This document shows, in pieces, positions 63,242 through 64,000 of a DNA stretch of 64,000 nt; position 1 is the first letter of the stretch; each line of letters starts with the position of its first letter. Location of the stretch: positions 806,001-870,000 of the forward strand of contig CP099422.1 in NCBI GenBank assembly GCA_024114885.1. Direction: 5' to 3'. Below the pieces are notes generated by a model. The model did no database searches. It was given only the letters and a program-made list of their open reading frames with translations, and was not told the DNA's origin. This DNA comes from Septoria linicola (taxonomy: Eukaryota > Ascomycota > Dothideomycetes > Mycosphaerellales > Mycosphaerellaceae). The position numbers and the translations under genes were made by a program.

Positions 63242-64000
63242 ATGTCTGAGCTCAAAGAACCTCCCACTCACTCGCAGACTGAATCGTATGTGACCATAGC
63301 CAAGCGTGCCCAACAGTCTGTCCTCGATTCCATACCGCAAATATGGCGCATTTCCCGAGAAGCCAAAGCCGCAGGAGCAAAAGATCCACGAAAGGGAATT
63401 TTGGCAGCTAGGTTTCTAACACCTCGCGAGTTTCGCATCACGAATAGCTCTGCTTCTGAACTTCTGCAACTCATCTACGATGGCCGACTTAGCAGCTACG
63501 AAGTCACGTACGCCTTCTGCGCACGAGCTGCCATTGCACATCAGCTTGTAAATTGTCTGGTAGATTTCTTTCCCGAGGAAGCTTTAGCACAGGCGAGGGC
63601 GTTGGATGCGGAATTCAAGAAGACTGGAAGGCTTGTAGGGTGTCTTCATGGACTACCAATATCGGTGAAGGATGACCACTTTATGAAGGGCAAGGTGGTG
63701 ACAATGGGCTACACGGCATGGAGAAAGAATTCGCCTTGTAGTGCAGACTCCAGCCCTGTCAAGGTTATGAAGGATGCCGGAGCGATCATTTTTGCTCGGA
63801 CTGCAATGCCTCAGACTGGCATGGCACTGGAGACAGTATCGAACCTATGGGGCAGGACATTGAACAGCCGGAATACTGCTTTCGGAGCTGGAGGGTCATC
63901 TGGAGGCGACGGAGTGCTCGTAGCACTGGGAGGCACAAGTGCCGCGCCGCTGGCGACGGACATAGGAGGTTCGATACGAAGTCCGGCTGCTTTCAATGGT
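63242..64000 (+). CDS. Amidase signature family enzyme (partial, runs off the window)
   Basis: The first 253 residues of an amidase-signature hydrolase (fatty-acid amide hydrolase/acetamidase group), open to the end of the window. The ATG at 63242 gives an N-terminal helical region. The amidase core follows: LHGLPISVKDDH with the catalytic Lys near residue 142, and the Gly/Ser-rich stretch AGGSSGGDGVLVALGG, which positions the cis-Ser. DIGGSIRSPAAFNG contains the nucleophile Ser. No intron is needed in the visible part; a GT at the AHQL position is not used because read-through gives the expected family sequence. Probable function is hydrolysis of an amide to acid plus amine or ammonia. Confidence 0.93.
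   Translation, partial: MSELKEPPTHSQTESYVTIAKRAQQSVLDSIPQIWRISREAKAAGAKDPRKGILAARFLTPREFRITNSSASELLQLIYDGRLSSYEVTYAFCARAAIAHQLVNCLVDFFPEEALAQARALDAEFKKTGRLVGCLHGLPISVKDDHFMKGKVVTMGYTAWRKNSPCSADSSPVKVMKDAGAIIFARTAMPQTGMALETVSNLWGRTLNSRNTAFGAGGSSGGDGVLVALGGTSAAPLATDIGGSIRSPAAFNG

Noticed and set aside
63548..63577. GT..AG pair in the amidase that could be read as a short intron
   Set aside because: Read-through gives the expected amidase sequence; an intron of that size is implausible.
1..64000. tRNA, rRNA, CRISPR or prokaryotic-type operon signals
   Set aside because: Scanned by eye on both strands; no cloverleaf A/B box set, regular spacer array or polycistronic layout was found. A covariance search was not possible.

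Overview
The window is nuclear DNA of a filamentous ascomycete. The reasons are short spliceosomal introns (about 47-112 bp, GT..AG) in roughly half of the genes, Zn2Cys6 regulators, a trifunctional HIS4, a fungal mitoribosomal L20, a BVMO, a secreted intradiol dioxygenase and an AT-rich decayed repeat. The gene for a GT2-type hyphal-growth glycosyltransferase and the general protein flavour suggest Dothideomycetes (Mycosphaerellales/Capnodiales-like). That placement is inference, and the species cannot be named from sequence alone. I saw no tRNA, rRNA, CRISPR array or prokaryotic operon.

Layout. 0-7 kb: L-arabinitol/polyol dehydrogenase, alkenal-reductase-like MDR enzyme, secreted intradiol dioxygenase, Air1/2-like zinc-knuckle protein. 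7-13.4 kb: a putative regulator with half a zinc cluster and a C-terminal membrane segment, an AIM24 protein and a small membrane protein. 13.4-24 kb: a short diverged tandem duplication, an FHA-forkhead (Fhl1-like) factor, then the divergent housekeeping pair GUF1 and MAD2. 24-28 kb: more than 4 kb without a supportable gene, leading into the GT2 glycosyltransferase (28.1-30.8 kb). 32-38.4 kb: OTU2-like deubiquitinase, a four-TM membrane protein assembled from short exons, an AtuA/DUF1446 protein, a GST and an unknown protein. 38.8-44.3 kb: NmrA-like reductase, BVMO and a class V aminotransferase, which may be a small accessory metabolic neighbourhood. 45-46 kb: two direct copies of an AT-rich decayed repeat, followed by an SRA-YDG protein. 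49-58 kb: ABHD13/Bem46 hydrolase, HIS4, an HSL-type esterase, an unknown membrane-anchored protein, MRPL20 and an F-box/2EXR-like protein.

59-64 kb is the most interesting segment. A RidA(YjgF)-flavin amine oxidase fusion faces a Zn2Cys6 regulator tail to tail, 23 bp apart. The regulator shares a 308-bp divergent promoter with an amidase that runs off the window. Together they look like a compact, possibly self-regulated amide/amine catabolic module.

Exon boundaries were worked out by hand from splice-site consensus, frame continuity and family expectation. Where a start or junction is uncertain, the entry says so.
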